From Polyangiaceae bacterium (GTDB lineage Bacteria; Myxococcota_A; Polyangia; Polyangiales; Polyangiaceae), in contig JADJYE010000019.1 of assembly GCA_016719945.1 (NCBI GenBank), positions 1 through 64,000 on the forward strand: a DNA stretch of 64,000 bases, read 5' to 3'. Below, piece by piece: positions 42,622-51,588 of the stretch. Each line of letters starts with the position of its first letter. Position 1 is the stretch's first letter. The notes under the pieces were generated by a model. The model had not been told where the DNA came from and ran no database searches. It saw only the letters and a program-made list of their open reading frames with translations. The position numbers and the translations under genes are program-made.

Positions 42622-45609
42622 ATGAGCCAACCGAGCCACCCCGACTACGAGCCCCTCCTCGCCGCCGTTCGCAAGGCGAGCCCGCCCGGCGTCTGGTCGC
42701 TCGGCGTGAAGCTCGCGCGTGAGGGCGCGGTGACGCTCTCGGCGGAGGGCGAAGGCGAAGCCTCGCTCCGGGTTCGCGAGCGCGGTCGAGCGGTGGCGCC
42801 CACGGTCATCCTCTACGCGGGCGACGACGAGTGGGACTGCGATTGTGGCGGCAAGGCCGCGATCTGTCACCACGTGGCCGCCGCGGCGATCGCCCTGGCG
42901 CAGCGCACGTTCGGGGGCGCGCCCGTCGAGGCCGAGGCAGCGAGCGCGGCGGGCGGCGTCGCGCCGGCCCCTGGCGGAGCGCTGCCCGCGTGGACGTTGC
43001 GCTACGACCTCCGCGTGGAGCACGGCGCGCTCGCGCTCGAGCGTTCGCTCGTCTCGCCCGATGGCATCGCGAAGAAGCTCGACGTGAGCCTCGTCGATCG
43101 TCTGGCTCGCAGGCTCGAGCCCGCCTTCGATCCTTCGCACGACGACATCGCGATCGATCGCATCTTCCCCAAGCGTCTGCACGGCGACGTGCCCCTCGAG
43201 CACCTGCGCACGGTGCTCCAGGCGCTCGCGCATCACCCGGACGTCCGGCTGGGGGGGGCGCCAGCGCGGGCCAACGGCGATTGGATCTACCCCGACGCGC
43301 GCGTCGAGGACGGCCCTCGCGGTGGCGCGATGTTGCTCATCACGACCCCGAAGAACGTCGAGGTGGTCGCGCTCGGGGTCGGCCGAGCCGCTGGGGTCCT
43401 TCGCCCGCTCGCGGAGACGGCGCGCTTCGGGTGGCGCTACGAGCGGCTGCCGGTGCTGAAGGAGGTCGCGGCGGGCGAGCTCGGCACGCTCGCGACGGAG
43501 GTGCTGCCCGATCTCGAGCGCACGATGGCGGTCAGCGTGCTGACGAGCCGCGTCCCCGCTCACGAGCGGCGCGTGCCGCCGCGCGTCGAGTTCGAGCTCT
43601 CCCAGGATCTCGGTGCGCTCCATGTGCTGCCGATCCTCGTCTACGGCGATCCGCCGAGGGCGCGAGTCGACGCCGGAAAGATGGTGCTCCTCGCGCCTCC
43701 GGCGCCGGTGCGCAACGAGGACGCGGAGCGGACGTTGACCGTGCGACTGCGCGACGAGCTGGAGATGGTGCCGGGGCGGCGGGTCCGGTTCGATGGCCGA
43801 GAGGCGGCGAAGTTCGTCGCCAAGCTCGAGGCGTTTCGCGAGCGCAGCCCGACCACCAGCTCGACCGGCGAGGCAGCCACCCGGCGACAGCTCGTCCCGC
43901 GGGTGGTCGTCGACGGGGCCCAGCTCGACGTCGTCTTCGAGCTGCAAGAAGGCGAGGGCACCACGCCGCGCCGCGCGAAGACGTCCGACGTCGCGGCGGC
44001 GTTCCGGGAAGGCTTGCCGGTGGTCGCGCTCGAAGGGGGAGGGTTCGCCTACCTGCCGGCCGAGTTCTTGGCGCGTCATGGTCAGGCGATCCTCGATCTG
44101 GTCGGTGCGCGCGACGAAGGTGGCAAGCTCGAGCGCACCGCGTACCCGGTGCTCGGCGAGGTCGCCGAGGCGCTCGGCGTGGACATTCCCTCGCTCGCCG
44201 ACGTCATCGGCCCCCTGGCCCGGGATTTCGAGGGCATCCCGCGGGCCGAGGTGCCGCGTTCGTGCGCCGAGCTGCTGCGCCCGTACCAGCGCCTCGGCGT
44301 CGACTGGCTCTGCTTCCTGCGTGACCGCGGGCTCGGCGGCCTGCTCGCCGACGACATGGGCCTCGGCAAGACGCTCCAGATCATCGCCGCGCTCAAGGGC
44401 CCCGCGCTCGTCGTCTGCCCGCGCAGCGTAATGCACAACTGGGCGAGCGAGCTCGCGCGCTTCCGCCCCGATCTGCGCGTCACCGCCTATGAGGGCGCGG
44501 CGCGCGCGATCGATCAGGGCGTAGACGTGACGCTCACGACGTTCGCGGTGCTGCGCAACGACGCCGACGCGCTCGCGTCCGTCGATTGGTCGATGGTCGT
44601 GATCGACGAGGCCCAGAACATCAAGAACCCGGACAGCCAGACGGCGCGGGCGGCCTATCGTCTGCGCGCAGAGGCTCGCTTCTGCCTCACCGGTACGCCG
44701 GTCGAGAACAGGCTCGAGGATCTGTGGAGCCTGATGCGGTTCTCGAACCCAGGGCTGCTCGGCTCTCGTCGCGACTTCCTGGAGCGCTACGCCGCGCCGA
44801 TCGCGGCCGGCTCCGAGGACGCGTCGGCGCGCCTCCGCCGCCGCACGAGGCCGTTCCTGTTGCGTCGCGCGAAGGCCGAGGTGCTCCCCGATCTCCCTCC
44901 GCGCACCGAGTCCGTGATGTTCTGCGACCTCACGGAGGACGAGCGAGCGAGCTACGCGGCGGTGCTCGCTGCCACGCGCAAGGAGGTCGTCGAGCGGCTC
45001 GGCGAGGGCGTGAGCGTGCTCGCGGTGCTGGAGGCGCTGCTGCGCCTGCGCCAGGCCGCCTGCCACAGCGGTCTGCTGCCTGGGCGCGAGGCGCCGACCT
45101 CGTCCAAGGTCGAGCGCCTGGTCGAGGCGCTCGAGGAGCTCACCGCCGAAGGGCACAAGGCGCTGGTGTTCTCCCAGTGGACCAGCCTCCTCGATCGCGT
45201 CGAGCCGCACCTGACGTCGCGGGCGCTCGGCTTCACGCGCCTCGACGGCTCGACCCGTGACCGCGAAGGGGTGGTAGCCCGCTTCCAAGCGCCCTCCGGC
45301 CCCCCGGTGATGCTCCTCTCTCTCAAGGCGGGCGGTGTCGGGCTCAATCTGACGGCGGCCGATCACGTGTTCTTGCTCGACCCCTGGTGGAACCCGGCCG
45401 TCGAGGAGCAGGCCGCCGATCGCGCTCACCGCATCGGCCAGGACCGTCCGGTGATGGTGTACCGGCTGGTCGCGAAGGACACGGTCGAGGAGCGCATCCT
45501 CTCCCTTCAGGAGCGCAAGCGGCGGATCGCGGACGTCGCGGTCGGCGGTGGCGCGGCGGCCGCCTCGATCTCCCGGGAAGATCTGCTCGCCCTGCTGACT
45601 GGGGACTGA
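42622..45609 (+). CDS. SWI2/SNF2 family DNA-dependent ATPase with SWIM zinc finger
   Basis: A 995-residue helicase-like ATPase. A SWIM finger lies near residues 72-85 (CDCGGKAAICHH), followed by about 450 residues typical of bacterial SNF2 N-terminal extensions. The motor has LADDMGLGKTLQIIAALK (motif I, near 578), VIDEAQNIKNPDSQ (motif II, DEAQ), CLTGTPVENRLEDLWSLM (III), KALVFSQWTSLLDRV (IV) and LSLKAGGVGLNLTAADHV with RAHRIGQDRPVMVYRLVAK (V/VI). Bacterial members remodel protein-DNA complexes or RNA polymerase (compare RapA), though the exact target is unknown. ATG 42622 follows a 72-bp gap divergent from the PhnD-like gene. Confidence 0.94.
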   Translation: MSQPSHPDYEPLLAAVRKASPPGVWSLGVKLAREGAVTLSAEGEGEASLRVRERGRAVAPTVILYAGDDEWDCDCGGKAAICHHVAAAAIALAQRTFGGAPVEAEAASAAGGVAPAPGGALPAWTLRYDLRVEHGALALERSLVSPDGIAKKLDVSLVDRLARRLEPAFDPSHDDIAIDRIFPKRLHGDVPLEHLRTVLQALAHHPDVRLGGAPARANGDWIYPDARVEDGPRGGAMLLITTPKNVEVVALGVGRAAGVLRPLAETARFGWRYERLPVLKEVAAGELGTLATEVLPDLERTMAVSVLTSRVPAHERRVPPRVEFELSQDLGALHVLPILVYGDPPRARVDAGKMVLLAPPAPVRNEDAERTLTVRLRDELEMVPGRRVRFDGREAAKFVAKLEAFRERSPTTSSTGEAATRRQLVPRVVVDGAQLDVVFELQEGEGTTPRRAKTSDVAAAFREGLPVVALEGGGFAYLPAEFLARHGQAILDLVGARDEGGKLERTAYPVLGEVAEALGVDIPSLADVIGPLARDFEGIPRAEVPRSCAELLRPYQRLGVDWLCFLRDRGLGGLLADDMGLGKTLQIIAALKGPALVVCPRSVMHNWASELARFRPDLRVTAYEGAARAIDQGVDVTLTTFAVLRNDADALASVDWSMVVIDEAQNIKNPDSQTARAAYRLRAEARFCLTGTPVENRLEDLWSLMRFSNPGLLGSRRDFLERYAAPIAAGSEDASARLRRRTRPFLLRRAKAEVLPDLPPRTESVMFCDLTEDERASYAAVLAATRKEVVERLGEGVSVLAVLEALLRLRQAACHSGLLPGREAPTSSKVERLVEALEELTAEGHKALVFSQWTSLLDRVEPHLTSRALGFTRLDGSTRDREGVVARFQAPSGPPVMLLSLKAGGVGLNLTAADHVFLLDPWWNPAVEEQAADRAHRIGQDRPVMVYRLVAKDTVEERILSLQERKRRIADVAVGGGAAAASISREDLLALLTGD

Positions 45610-45680
45610 ACGGGGCTCGCGTCCACGCGCAGCAGGTTTCACCGGTTGAGCGCCCTGCGAGCTGTGGTAGGACCGCCCTC

Positions 45681-45986
45681 ATGAGCGGTGCAGACCCTAC
45701 CCCGAGCACCAAGCGCATCGTGTCCGGCGTCTTCCCGGCGACCCCGGGTCTCGACCCGATCGCGGCGCAGCTCCTCCAGGGGGTCGTGGTCTCGTTCCGC
45801 TGCCGCGAGCTGATTGCCAAGGGCGATATCGAAGCCGCGTGGGGGCAGCTCGCCCTCGTGTACGAGGCCATCGACGCGGTCCTGCGCCTCGGTGCCTCAG
45901 CGGACGAACCGCGCGTTGCGCAGCTCGTCGCCGCGGCAGAGCGACTCGACGCGCAGCTTTCTCCCTCGCTCGCCGAGAGCGCTTAG
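45681..45986 (+). CDS. Small helical hypothetical protein
   Basis: A 101-residue protein 72 bp after the SNF2 gene, same strand, with no signal or membrane helix. After a Pro/Thr/Ser N-terminus it is predicted helical: IAAQLLQGVVVSFRCRELIA, DIEAAWGQLALVYEAIDAVL, and PRVAQLVAAAERLDAQLSPS. One Cys. No family recognised. The start ATG 45681 is the only good candidate, and codon use looks like its neighbours. Confidence 0.6.
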   Translation: MSGADPTPSTKRIVSGVFPATPGLDPIAAQLLQGVVVSFRCRELIAKGDIEAAWGQLALVYEAIDAVLRLGASADEPRVAQLVAAAERLDAQLSPSLAESA

Positions 45987-46031
45987 CTCTCCGGGGCGCG
46001 CTGGCCATCGAGCGAGCGGACCGACCCCGGC

Positions 46032-46814
46032 TCAGCAGAGAAAGCGCGGCGGCGCGACGCTGGCCCCGTAGAGCAGCGGCACCTCGAGGCCCTCCGCGGC
46101 GAGCGCGGCCTCGGGGGTGTCGAGCCCACCCATCACCGCGCTCGCGCCGGCTGCGCGCGCCTGCGCGAGCAAGGCCTTGTAGCGCTCGCGATCATCGAGC
46201 GACTCAGGGGGACACAAGATGTGCACGAGGTCAGGCGACAGCGTCCGCAAGCTGGCGGCCGCGGCCTCGAGTGACGACGACACGCGCACCGCGACGCGCA
46301 CGCCCACGGCGTGGAGCCACAAGAGTCGTTTGGCGACCGAGGTCGCGACCGACGGGTCGTCTGGCGTCTCGACCTCGCAGATCACCCTTGTGGGGGGCAG
46401 CCGATGCTGTTGGAGGAGGTCCCCGAGCGGTGGCCCGATCGCCTCGACCTCCGACAGCGCGCAATAGTACGGCAGGTACAGGAGCGTCTTGGATGAGGAG
46501 CCCATCGCCGCCGAGAACTCGGTGACGGCCCGCGCGCGGAAGGTCGCGGCGGCGCGCAGGAGCTCTGCCCAGCGCGCCGTACGGAGGATGGCGGCCTCGC
46601 CATGGACGCGGTCGCCGATGTCGGCCGAGAGGAACGCGAGCTCGGCGTACGGCTCGCCGCTCGCCGAGAGGATGCTCTGGAACCGGCACGACAGCCCCGC
46701 GTCCGCCACCAAGGCGGCGATGCGGTTCGACGTCGTCGTGCCTCGATCGGCGAACGCTCGGGCCGCGGCGGCCGGATCGCTCGGAGCGGCTCGGTCACGT
46801 TTGGTCTCCGACAT
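46032..46814 (-). CDS. Degenerate EAL-domain protein
   Basis: A 260-residue protein whose whole length tracks the EAL (c-di-GMP phosphodiesterase) fold while losing most catalytic motifs. After a 25-residue N-terminus, FQSILSASGEPYAELAFLS occupies the place of QPIVxxxxxxxxGxEALLR (EAL reads ELA). VICEVETPD keeps the Glu of the IEITE motif, AVRVSSSLEAA replaces ALDDFG, LVHILCPPESL replaces VKID, and GASAVMGGLDTPEA replaces AEGVET, before YGASVAPP (compare QGYxxxxP). It would be an inactive c-di-GMP receptor or protein-interaction module. No partner domain (GGDEF, REC) is attached. Confidence 0.75.
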   Translation of the reverse strand: MSETKRDRAAPSDPAAAARAFADRGTTTSNRIAALVADAGLSCRFQSILSASGEPYAELAFLSADIGDRVHGEAAILRTARWAELLRAAATFRARAVTEFSAAMGSSSKTLLYLPYYCALSEVEAIGPPLGDLLQQHRLPPTRVICEVETPDDPSVATSVAKRLLWLHAVGVRVAVRVSSSLEAAAASLRTLSPDLVHILCPPESLDDRERYKALLAQARAAGASAVMGGLDTPEAALAAEGLEVPLLYGASVAPPRFLC

Positions 46815-46862
46815 GCTGCACCTTCCCCCGCGGTCGCGCTCAAGCGCCACCCACGTCCCGAT

Positions 46863-46876
46863 AATTCTAGTGAATT
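46863..46876. promoter_or_regulatory. AT-rich inverted repeat between divergent genes
   Basis: AATTC-tagt-GAATT stands out in very GC-rich DNA in the 124-bp region between the EAL-like gene (minus) and the TPR-PEGA gene (plus). It could be an operator or part of a promoter; no convincing -35/-10 pair at 17 bp was found. Weak support. Confidence 0.3.
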
Positions 46877-46938
46877 CGTTGCTGCGCGCAAAGTTGACTG
46901 GAACGTCCTGTGCGCCCCCCCTACTCTTGTCATCATCG

Positions 46939-47889
46939 ATGCGTTGGGTTGCGCTGGGCTGCGCCCTGCTCTTGGGATCGGTCACCACGACGGGCCGCGC
47001 CCAGCCCGCGTCGCCCCAGCTCTCGACCGAGGAGCGGGCGCGCGCGCTGACGCTCGCGGACGAGGGCGCACGGCTGTTCGACCAGGGTGACTTCAACGGC
47101 GCTCGAGAGAAGTTCGAGCAGGCCGAGGCGATCGTCGCGATCCCGCCGTTCTCCTTCCAGCGAGCGCGTGCGCTCGAGCGGCTAGGCCGCTGGAACGAGG
47201 CCTTGCAGCTGTACCAGAAGGTCGGCGCTTCCGAGCTCCCCAAGGACGTGCCGATGCCGCACCAGCTCGCCAAGCGCGACGCGCAGAAGGCCGCCGAACA
47301 GCTGGCGCCGAAGGTGCCGAGGCTCGCGGTGACGGTCGCCAAGGGTGAGCCTGCGGAGGTCTATATCGACGGTCGCCGGCTGGGCGAGGCCGGCACCTAC
47401 GCCTACCTCGTCGATCCGGGGGAGCACGTCATCGAGGCGCGTGGGCTCGGTGGCCTCGTCGGACGCCGCACGATCACCATCAACGCGTCCGACGCGCTCA
47501 CCGTCGAGCTCACCCTCGCTCCCGCCGAGGAGCCGAAGCTCAAAGGCCAAAAGGGCCCTTCCGTCTGGACCATCCTCGGTTATGTCGGCATGGGCGTCGG
47601 CGGCGCGAGCCTCGTCGCGTCGGCCGCGACGGGGATCCCCGCCATCACGATGAGCTCCGAGCTCGACGTCGCGTGCCCGAACGGCCGCTGCCCAGCGAGC
47701 GAGTTCGACACCGTGGACACCTACGATGCCCTGCGCTGGACCGCCGGAGCGACCCTGATCGCCGGTCTGGTCATCGCAGGCGCAGGGGTGACGTCCTTCC
47801 TGCTCGCGCCCGAGCAGGGGATCTTCGGCGCCGAGGTCAAGGCCGAGGTCGGCTGGTCGTCGATCACGCTGACGGTGGCGGTGCCATGA
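46939..47889 (+). CDS. TPR-PEGA exported protein
   Basis: A 316-residue protein with a signal peptide (WVALGCALLLGSVTTTGRAQ), one or two TPR motifs (ARALTLADEGARLFDQGDFN, ALERLGRWNEALQLYQKVGA), a PEGA-like beta segment (EPAEVYIDGRRLGEAGTYAY, LVDPGEHVIEARG), and two C-terminal hydrophobic helices (ILGYVGMGVGGASLVASAAT, TLIAGLVIAGAGVTSFLLA). This is a common myxobacterial envelope architecture; a specific role is not known. It is coupled to the next lipoprotein gene by ATGA. Confidence 0.82.
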   Translation: MRWVALGCALLLGSVTTTGRAQPASPQLSTEERARALTLADEGARLFDQGDFNGAREKFEQAEAIVAIPPFSFQRARALERLGRWNEALQLYQKVGASELPKDVPMPHQLAKRDAQKAAEQLAPKVPRLAVTVAKGEPAEVYIDGRRLGEAGTYAYLVDPGEHVIEARGLGGLVGRRTITINASDALTVELTLAPAEEPKLKGQKGPSVWTILGYVGMGVGGASLVASAATGIPAITMSSELDVACPNGRCPASEFDTVDTYDALRWTAGATLIAGLVIAGAGVTSFLLAPEQGIFGAEVKAEVGWSSITLTVAVP

Positions 47890-48968
47890 AGCGCTGCGCG
47901 CTCTTGTCGGCCGCCCTCGCGGGGTGCTTCCTTCCCTCGTACGAGAAGGTCGAAGGGGGCGGAGGCGGCGGCGCCGGCGGCGCCGGTGGCGAGGACGTCT
48001 GCGCCCTCGCCAACCCTCCCGCCGCGCCGAGCACGCCACCTCCGGGCGGCGAGGTGGAGTTCTTCGTCGCGATGCGCGTCATCGACGTCGGCGATGCACA
48101 TCTCCCCTCGCGCCCCGGCTACGACCTCGACGGCGTCTGCGCGTGTTGCTCGGGCTGCACCGGGAGCCTGTGCGTGGCGCCCGCCGCCGCCACGCTGGAG
48201 GCGTGCGACGCAGTGTCGGGTCAGCCGAACGGCGGGCGCGACAACAACTTCGCCAAATACGCCGCCGGGCTCGGCGGCAGCGCGCTCGCAGATCTGCGCT
48301 CGAGCGGCATGAGCCAGCTCGCCGACCGAGGGTTGTGGGGCGTCGTCTTGAGGGTCTCGCAGTACAACGGCGACCCCGACGACGGAGAGGTCACCGTCGC
48401 CCTCCACAACGCGGTCGGCTCGCCCGCCGAGCCGCTGTGGGACGGCAACGACGCCTGGCAGCTGCGCTCCGACTCGTTCGGGGCATTGGGGACGCTCGAC
48501 GACGCGCTCTTCGTGCAGGACGGCGCGTACGTCAGCGACGGGGTGCTCGTGGTGACGTTCCCCGCCACCGTCTCGCTCGCGCTCCCGTTGAACTTCGTCC
48601 TCCCGCTCGAGGACGTGACGCTTCAGGCACGCATCGCGAAGGACGCTCAAGACGACTTCGAGCTCGTCGAGGGCGTGCTCGGGGGACGTGTGCGCATCAC
48701 CGACGCCCTGGCGGCGCTCGGTGGCACGCGCTTCCAGGGCTTCCCCGTCGTGTGCACGGACACGCTCGACTACGCTTCGCTCTACAAAGATCCCCTCTGC
48801 GCCCACAGAGACGAGAGCACGGTCTCCCTGCCCGCGCCCTGTGACGCGGTCTCCTTCGGGATGTCGTTCTCCGCGGAGCAGATCGGGGACGCGCCATCGA
48901 TCGTTCCGGTCGACACGACGCGCCTCTGCTTTCCCGAGGTCGATCCGGCGGGGGACATGTGCGACTGA
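47886..48968 (+). CDS. Lipoprotein with Gly-rich linker, unknown function
   Basis: A 360-residue lipoprotein with a very short signal (MKRCALLSAALAGC, lipobox ALAGC) and Gly/Ala linker (EGGGGGGAGGAGGED). The mature domain has a Cys cluster (GVCACCSGCTGSLC), probably disulfides, and a beta-rich body (WGVVLRVSQYNGDPDDGEVT, GVLVVTFPATVSLALPLNFV). DDGEVTVALHNAVGS suggests a secreted sugar- or protein-binding beta-sandwich but no family was recognised. Translation is coupled to the TPR-PEGA gene (ATGA), so the two products probably work together. Confidence 0.75.
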   Translation: MKRCALLSAALAGCFLPSYEKVEGGGGGGAGGAGGEDVCALANPPAAPSTPPPGGEVEFFVAMRVIDVGDAHLPSRPGYDLDGVCACCSGCTGSLCVAPAAATLEACDAVSGQPNGGRDNNFAKYAAGLGGSALADLRSSGMSQLADRGLWGVVLRVSQYNGDPDDGEVTVALHNAVGSPAEPLWDGNDAWQLRSDSFGALGTLDDALFVQDGAYVSDGVLVVTFPATVSLALPLNFVLPLEDVTLQARIAKDAQDDFELVEGVLGGRVRITDALAALGGTRFQGFPVVCTDTLDYASLYKDPLCAHRDESTVSLPAPCDAVSFGMSFSAEQIGDAPSIVPVDTTRLCFPEVDPAGDMCD

Positions 48969-49013
48969 GCCGGATCGTTTGCCCGCGAGGTTAGATAGCG
49001 CTAGCCCACAGGC

Positions 49014-49823
49014 ATGCGCGCCGCCGCCTGGGCCACCCTCGCTCTGTCCGTGCTCCTGCCGCTCGGCGTCGCGAGGCTAGCTGCCAAGGACGCGCGCGCC
49101 GACAGCCCGAGCGCGGCACCGACCGGCTCGACGAAGGCTGCGCCCTCCGCGTCGGCGACAGCGAGCGCCGCTGCCAGCGGCAAGTCGTGGAGCGACGCAG
49201 AGGGCTTCCCGGCGGTCAGCTCTGCCGACCCGATGTGGGGTAGCCGCGTGGCCCCGGTGACCCTCGTCGTGTTCTCGGACGTCGAGTGCCGCTTCTGCGC
49301 CGGCCTCGACTCCACCATCGAAGAGCTGAAGAAGCAGTACGGGCCGTCCAAGCTCCGCGTCATCTTCAAGCACCACCCGCTCGACTTCCACAAGGGGGCC
49401 AAGCCTGCGGCCGTCGCCGCCGCGACCGTGCACCGCCTCGGCGGCAGCGCCGCGTTCTTCCAGTTCTTGCAGCTCGCGTTCGGCGACCAGAAGAACCTCA
49501 CGGCAGCCCATTTCAACGCCTGGGCGAAGCAGGTCGGCGTCGACCTGACGAAGGTCACCAAGGCCGAGGTCGCGCTGGCCGAGAAGAAGGTCGATGCCGA
49601 CCTCGCGGAGGGAAAGAAGGTGGGCGTCACCGGGACGCCCGCGACCTACGTCAACGGGTCCTTGCTGCGCGGTGCGCAGAAGGCGGAGGCCTTCGCGAAG
49701 GTCATCGACGAGGAGCTGCTCAAGGCCGCAAAGCTCAAGGGCGTCGCGCCCGACAAGGTCTACGTGAGGCTCTCGAAGGAAGCGAAGAGGCGCGCCGACG
49801 CCGAGAAGGCGAAGCAGCCGTAA
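49014..49823 (+). CDS. DsbA-like thiol-disulfide oxidoreductase
   Basis: A 269-residue exported protein. After a signal peptide (AAWATLALSVLLPLGVARLA) and an Ala/Ser/Thr linker, a DsbA/DsbC-family thioredoxin fold follows. The redox site is CRFC at residues 92-95 in SDVECRFCAGLDSTIEEL, and the conserved cis-Pro is Pro209 in VTGTPATYVNG. The helical insertion contains HPLDFHKGAKPAAVAA, as in DsbA-like (thioredoxin_4) proteins. The C-terminus is an unusual Lys/Ala/Arg-rich tail. It likely oxidises or reduces exported Cys-rich proteins, of which this window has several. Confidence 0.92.
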   Translation: MRAAAWATLALSVLLPLGVARLAAKDARADSPSAAPTGSTKAAPSASATASAAASGKSWSDAEGFPAVSSADPMWGSRVAPVTLVVFSDVECRFCAGLDSTIEELKKQYGPSKLRVIFKHHPLDFHKGAKPAAVAAATVHRLGGSAAFFQFLQLAFGDQKNLTAAHFNAWAKQVGVDLTKVTKAEVALAEKKVDADLAEGKKVGVTGTPATYVNGSLLRGAQKAEAFAKVIDEELLKAAKLKGVAPDKVYVRLSKEAKRRADAEKAKQP

Positions 49824-49854
49824 CCTCTTCGCGGTCGTCGACGAAGCCTGCGCC

Positions 49855-51204
49855 TCACGCCCGGCGGGCGAGGAACCGCCCGCGCGCGACGTCGGCGAGG
49901 TGCTCGTCTAGCCCCGTGCTCCAGCCGACGGTCATCGCCTCGCGCGCGAGCGCGCTGGCTCGCTCCTCACTGCGAACCGCCGCGAGGAGCGCTCGCGCGC
50001 CGAGCGAGACCTTCCTGGCGGTCGGCGCGAGCTCAGCCAGCCCCGCACTTTCGCCGAGGTCGTGCGCGAGATCTTCGTCGATTCGCGCCAGGGGCGCGAG
50101 CGCGGCCTCGAGCACCGCTCGCGCCCCGTGGGCTCCACTGCGGGCCGCGCGCAGGGCCTCTTCCAGGCTCGACGGGACCCCTGGCCGCGGCGCAGCGAGC
50201 GGGTGACCGCCGACGACCGAGGCGAGCCTGGCCACGGCGCCTGCGCCTGCGCCATATGCGCGCGCGAGGCCTCGCTCGAGCGCCGCCGCGGGCTCGTACG
50301 AGGTGGGGGCGCGAATTTCCTCCGCCATCGCGGCCAGGGCGGCCTCGGTGACCCTAGGCTCACGCGCCCCATTGAGGAGCACGCCGGCGGCGCGCGCGTG
50401 GACCTCGGGCGAGATGTTCGTCGCCGGGCCGAAGCAGAGCCGCTGGCGGGTCGCGCGCCCGAGGGGCTCGCCCGTCGCCACGGGCAGCCAGTCGTTCGCG
50501 ATCGCGTTGTTCCAGATCCAGGGGGTGACCCCGACGTGCTCGCGGAAGGCCTCGAGGTCTGCGCCCGACACGTAGCTGCTGAAGATCTTGGGGCCGGTCC
50601 ACGCGATGGGGATCGGCGTGAGCGAGGCCAGCCCTCGGAGGTACGCGAGGGCCCCTCGGCTCAGCTCGGCGGCGCGCCCCGAGTAGATCGCCGGGACCAC
50701 CGCGAGGGACACCCCCGGATCATGCTCTCGCAGGCGCTCGAGCGCGAGCGCGGCGACGCGCGCGTGCGCCTGTCCGGCGTCGAACGACGCGAGGAACGGG
50801 AGCACCGTCGTCCACGTGTCGTCGAAGAGCAGCATGAAGGCGCGGACCCCGCGCGCGAGCAGCGAGGCGCAGCGGCCCACCAAGGCGTCGAACCGCTCGT
50901 CGCCTGCGAGGTCGCCGCGCGCGCGCAGGTTCTGCTTGCCACCGAACAGCCGCTGCGGCGCGACGCCATAGACGAGCCGCGCCCCATAAGCCGCCGCGAC
51001 GTCGCCGAGCTGGCCGAACGCGCGCAGCTCCTCCACGGGCAGCGGCTCCCACCAACGCTGCCTGTGAAGCGGATCACCCTTGGGGGCGTAGGCGTAGGTG
51101 TCGAGCCCGAGCTCGCCGATCGTACGCACCATGCGCAGGCGCGCCTCGAGGGACCACGGCCGGCCGTAAAACCCCTCCACGACCCCGTGGCCGAGGCGGT
51201 TCAC
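49855..51204 (-). CDS. GH84-type O-GlcNAcase/hexosaminidase homologue
   Basis: A 449-residue glycosidase of the GH84 (beta-N-acetylglucosaminidase) family, without signal peptide. The core marks are GVVEGFYGRPWSLEARLRM at the N-terminus, ELGLDTYAYAPKGDPLHRQR, and a catalytic Asp pair in MLLFDDTWTTV near residue 127. The sugar pocket is suggested by WTGPKIFSSYVSG and WIWNNAIANDWLPVATGE. In animals GH84 removes O-GlcNAc from proteins; bacterial members also act on glycans. Cytoplasmic location and coupling to a small protein (GTGA overlap with 51201-51530) are unusual. Start GTG 51204. Confidence 0.9.
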   Translation of the reverse strand: MNRLGHGVVEGFYGRPWSLEARLRMVRTIGELGLDTYAYAPKGDPLHRQRWWEPLPVEELRAFGQLGDVAAAYGARLVYGVAPQRLFGGKQNLRARGDLAGDERFDALVGRCASLLARGVRAFMLLFDDTWTTVLPFLASFDAGQAHARVAALALERLREHDPGVSLAVVPAIYSGRAAELSRGALAYLRGLASLTPIPIAWTGPKIFSSYVSGADLEAFREHVGVTPWIWNNAIANDWLPVATGEPLGRATRQRLCFGPATNISPEVHARAAGVLLNGAREPRVTEAALAAMAEEIRAPTSYEPAAALERGLARAYGAGAGAVARLASVVGGHPLAAPRPGVPSSLEEALRAARSGAHGARAVLEAALAPLARIDEDLAHDLGESAGLAELAPTARKVSLGARALLAAVRSEERASALAREAMTVGWSTGLDEHLADVARGRFLARRA

Positions 51205-51530
51205 CCGATGTTTTCGCCCAGGATCCGCTCGACCGTCGCCGCCACGCTGCGGGCGCTGCCGACGCGCCGATCGAGCGACGCGAGCTTCATGGAACTCTCA
51301 CCGAACGGCAACGCGTGCACATAGAGATCGCGCTGGCAGGTCGAGCCGTCGGCGAGCAGCTCCGTGAGCAGCAGGCCCGAGGCGCTCTCCTCGGCGCTCA
51401 CCACGAGCGGCTCGCTGTCCAAGAAGACCCCCAACGCGGAGGCGCCGGAGCGCTCACGCTCGGCGTCTAGAAAGTATTCGAGCGCGAGCAGCGGTGCATG
51501 CGCGCGTCTCGTGCGGCGATCGCTCGTCAT
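51201..51530 (-). CDS. Small conserved hypothetical coupled to GH84 gene
   Basis: A 109-residue soluble protein (ATG 51530) with alternating strand/helix pattern: LLALEYFLDAERERSGASAL, GVFLDSEPLVVSAEESASGL, ADGSTCQRDLYVHALPFGES, VGSARSVAATVERILGENIG. The order helix-strand-strand-helix-strand-helix could be a roadblock/LC7 type fold, but no motif proves it. Overlap with the GH84 start by 4 bp implies that the pair is produced together, perhaps as a complex. Confidence 0.6.
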   Translation of the reverse strand: MTSDRRTRRAHAPLLALEYFLDAERERSGASALGVFLDSEPLVVSAEESASGLLLTELLADGSTCQRDLYVHALPFGESSMKLASLDRRVGSARSVAATVERILGENIG

Positions 51531-51588
51531 GGCTGGCGACCCTCGCACGCGAAGGTCGCCCCGGCCCAGTTCTTCGCGCGCGCCCGAG

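Noticed and set aside
42376..45642. Large minus-strand frame opposite the SNF2 gene
   Set aside because: Composition (Arg/His/Leu/Glu repeats) is a shadow; all SNF2 motifs lie on the plus strand.
46888..46930. TTGACT followed by tactct as a sigma-70 promoter
   Set aside because: The spacing is about 22 bp, too long for a typical promoter.
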